64,000 nt of DNA from Escherichia coli. Lineage in GTDB: Bacteria > Pseudomonadota > Gammaproteobacteria > Enterobacterales > Enterobacteriaceae. The translations under genes were made by a program, and so were the position numbers. Numbering within the stretch: position 1 is the stretch's first letter; every line of letters begins with the position of its first letter. The notes under the pieces are model-generated. The model saw only the letters and a list, made by a program, of their open reading frames with translations. It made no database searches and had not been told where the DNA came from. Shown here one piece after another: positions 62,303-64,000 of the stretch. Location: NCBI RefSeq assembly GCF_011881725.1, contig NZ_JAATUR010000011.1, forward strand, positions 36,367 to 100,366, read 5' to 3'.

Positions 62303-62889
62303 GTGATGAACGCTATCAACAGCGTCAGCAGCGTGTTAAAGAGAAAGTTGATGCTCGCGTGGCGCAAGCGCAGGATGAGCGTGGCATTGTCATCGTCTTT
62401 ACCGGCAATGGTAAAGGCAAAACCACCGCGGCATTTGGTACTGCAACTCGTGCGGTTGGTCATGGCAAAAAAGTAGGGGTCGTGCAGTTTATTAAAGGTA
62501 CCTGGCCTAACGGCGAGCGCAATCTGCTGGAGCCGCATGGCGTTGAGTTTCAGGTTATGGCTACTGGCTTTACCTGGGATACACAGAATCGCGAGTCTGA
62601 TACTGCCGCCTGCCGTGACGTCTGGCAACATGCCAAACGGATGCTGGCAGATCCTTCACTGGATATGGTTTTGCTCGATGAGCTGACCTATATGGTGGCG
62701 TATGACTATTTGCCACTGGAAGAAGTGATTCAGGCGTTAAATGAGCGTCCACATCAGCAAACCGTCATTATAACGGGCCGTGGCTGTCATCGGGATATAC
62801 TCGAACTGGCGGATACGGTAAGTGAGTTACGCCCCGTGAAACATGCATTTGATGCAGGCGTAAAGGCGCAGATAGGGATTGATTATTAA
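62299..62889 (+). CDS. btuR: Cob(I)alamin adenosyltransferase
   Basis: Transfers adenosyl from ATP to cobalamin to make coenzyme B12 (CobA/BtuR/CobO family). The 196 residues match. P-loop FTGNGKGKTTAAFG, then VLLDELTYMVAYDYL for the nucleotide-binding acidic segment, and ITGRGCHRDILELAD. The N-terminal 30 residues are basic and helical. Coupled to yciK. Confidence 0.96.
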   Translation: MSDERYQQRQQRVKEKVDARVAQAQDERGIVIVFTGNGKGKTTAAFGTATRAVGHGKKVGVVQFIKGTWPNGERNLLEPHGVEFQVMATGFTWDTQNRESDTAACRDVWQHAKRMLADPSLDMVLLDELTYMVAYDYLPLEEVIQALNERPHQQTVIITGRGCHRDILELADTVSELRPVKHAFDAGVKAQIGIDY

Positions 62890-62898
62890 TCTGTAAAG

Positions 62899-62930
62899 TG
62901 CCGGACGAGGCGTAAACGCCTGATCCGGCA
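62899..62930. repeat. REP-like palindromic element
   Basis: TGCCGGAC and TCCGGCA enclose GGCGTAAACGCC, a typical REP (BIME) stem-loop, between convergent btuR and rluB. It may also help terminate both. Confidence 0.75.
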
Positions 62931-62938
62931 TACCCTGA

Positions 62939-63811
62939 TTACCCGTTATTACGTCCGCCAGAACGACGTCCGCCGCCCACCTGGCTGTGACGCTTCACCG
63001 CACGACGAATCTGATTTGCCTTCATGCGACGACGGTCTTTTTCAACGGCGACTTTAGAACTGGTTTCTGGTGGCAGTTCCACCAGTTCACGCAGATAGTT
63101 CGTTTGAGCGAGATCCAGCTCCGTCCAGCCTCCGCGTGGTAGACCTTTCGGCAGTGGGATGTCACCATAACGCACGCGGATCAGGCGGCTCACCTGCACG
63201 CCAACCGCTTCCCACAGACGACGCACTTCACGGTTACGGCCTTCAGTCAGAGTGACGTTGTACCACTGGTTGATCCCTTCGCCGCCGCTGAACTTAATGG
63301 TTTTAAAGGCTGCCGGACCATCTTCCAGCTGCACGCCACGGCTTAAATCACGCAGTTTCGCGTCGTCAACCTGGCCAAATACACGCACGGCATATTCACG
63401 TTCAACTTCACGGCTGGGGTGCATTAAACGGTTTGCCAGTTCACCGTCGGTGGTGAACAGCAGCAAACCACAGGTGTTAACGTCCAGACGACCTACGGCA
63501 ATCCAGCGAGCGCCACGCAACTTTGGCAGACGATCAAACACGGTCGGACGCCCTTCCGGGTCATTACGGGTACACAACTCACCTTCCGGTTTGTAATAGG
63601 CCAGAACGCGACAAATTTGTTCAGCGGACTCACGTACCGAAATCAGGTGACCATCGATACGGATTTTCAATCCAGGGGTAATTTCAACGCGATCGCCGAG
63701 TTTAGCAATTTTGCCATCAACACTCACACGACCGGCTTCAATAATAGATTCGATTTCACGGCGAGAACCGTGGCCGGCCCGCGCCAGCACTTTCTGTAGC
63801 TTTTCGCTCAT
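62939..63811 (-). CDS. rluB: 23S rRNA pseudouridine(2605) synthase RluB
   Basis: Makes pseudouridine at 2605 of 23S rRNA. The start [20 protein letters not shown] at 63811 gives 290 residues; the frame continues 27 codons upstream but these are leader. An N-terminal S4 RNA-binding domain (about 1-60), then the RsuA-type catalytic domain with Asp in [14 protein letters not shown] (about 105-118). A Lys/Arg-rich tail (about 250-290) is typical. Confidence 0.96.
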   Translation of the reverse strand: MSEKLQKVLARAGHGSRREIESIIEAGRVSVDGKIAKLGDRVEITPGLKIRIDGHLISVRESAEQICRVLAYYKPEGELCTRNDPEGRPTVFDRLPKLRGARWIAVGRLDVNTCGLLLFTTDGELANRLMHPSREVEREYAVRVFGQVDDAKLRDLSRGVQLEDGPAAFKTIKFSGGEGINQWYNVTLTEGRNREVRRLWEAVGVQVSRLIRVRYGDIPLPKGLPRGGWTELDLAQTNYLRELVELPPETSSKVAVEKDRRRMKANQIRRAVKRHSQVGGGRRSGGRNNG

Positions 63812-63863
63812 AGAGCTTCCTTTTGGTGTCGCCTTCCCAGGCGTCTGGTATGCTTTTGTGCAG

Positions 63864-63894
63864 CAGTGGGGCAGATTTATCACCTGCCCCACTG
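63864..63894 (-). promoter_or_regulatory. GC-rich hairpin in the rluB upstream region
   Basis: CAGTGGGGCAG (63864-63874) and CTGCCCCACTG (63884-63894), perfect 11-base arms around ATTTATCAC, 53 bases before the rluB start. No T-run on either side. It could be a 5'-UTR structure or the end of an upstream transcript; the rest, to base 64000, shows no gene. Confidence 0.5.
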
Positions 63895-64000
63895 ATAGTA
63901 AAGTCTGTTTGAACTCTTCAGGCCGTAGCTGACCTGGCTTTGAGGCGGAACATCATACACGATCTTTATGGTTAAAGCTTGTTTCGATTAATATCGATTT

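Overview
The window is a 64 kb piece of an enterobacterial chromosome, almost certainly genus Escherichia. Protein after protein matches the E. coli K-12 ttcA-to-rluB region in length and gene order as I remember it, and the core proteins look nearly identical. The smaller island genes, and proteins such as DgcM, differ enough that I suspect a non-K-12 or sister lineage (E. albertii, E. fergusonii or a cryptic clade). I cannot settle the species from this sequence alone. I see no tRNA, rRNA, prophage, IS element or CRISPR array.

Layout. 1-9.5 kb: ttcA (cut by the window edge), dbpA, the small gene ynaL, the sRNA fnrS, zntB, dgcM, smrA, the sRNA mcaS, an abgT 3' relic, ogt, fnr, uspE and ynaJ. 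9.7-17.5 kb: mechanosensitive channel ynaI, then an inserted two-gene unit (secreted GH25 lysozyme plus secreted caspase-like/GH25-like fusion), then the murein-peptide recycling genes mppA, mpaA and ycjG. 17.6-25.5 kb: tpx, tyrR, ycjF-ycjX and the phage-shock genes pspABCDE with divergent pspF. 25.7-31.6 kb: ymjA and the sapABCDF ABC transporter. 31.6-39.2 kb: an accessory efflux island (TetR regulator, lipoprotein adaptor, RND pump, outer-membrane factor, Bcr/CflA-type MFS pump). 39.6-64 kb: conserved backbone of fabI, yciW, rnb, pdeR, yciZ, yciT, osmB, yciH-pyrF-lapB-lapA, pgpB, ribA, acnA, ymiC-yciX-ymiA, cysB, topA, yciN, sohB, yciK-btuR and rluB.

Themes. Oxygen response: fnr and its sRNA fnrS lie within 6 kb, each with a visible FNR box. 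Cyclic-di-GMP and curli/motility control: dgcM, pdeR and mcaS. Envelope homeostasis: psp, lapAB, pgpB, ynaI, osmB and murein recycling. Compared with remembered K-12 order, the abg genes, ycjY-pgrR, ycjM-W/ompG, puu and ycjD are missing. Two islands are present instead, between ynaI and mppA and between sapF and fabI.

The best candidate for an undescribed system is the lysozyme/caspase pair at 10854-13769. Both proteins carry signal peptides, the genes are 3 bases apart, and they sit beside the cell-wall recycling genes. The caspase protein keeps the His/Cys dyad, while its C-terminal lysozyme-like domain appears to have lost one catalytic acid. Gene names and K-12 comparisons come from memory of these families; no search was run.
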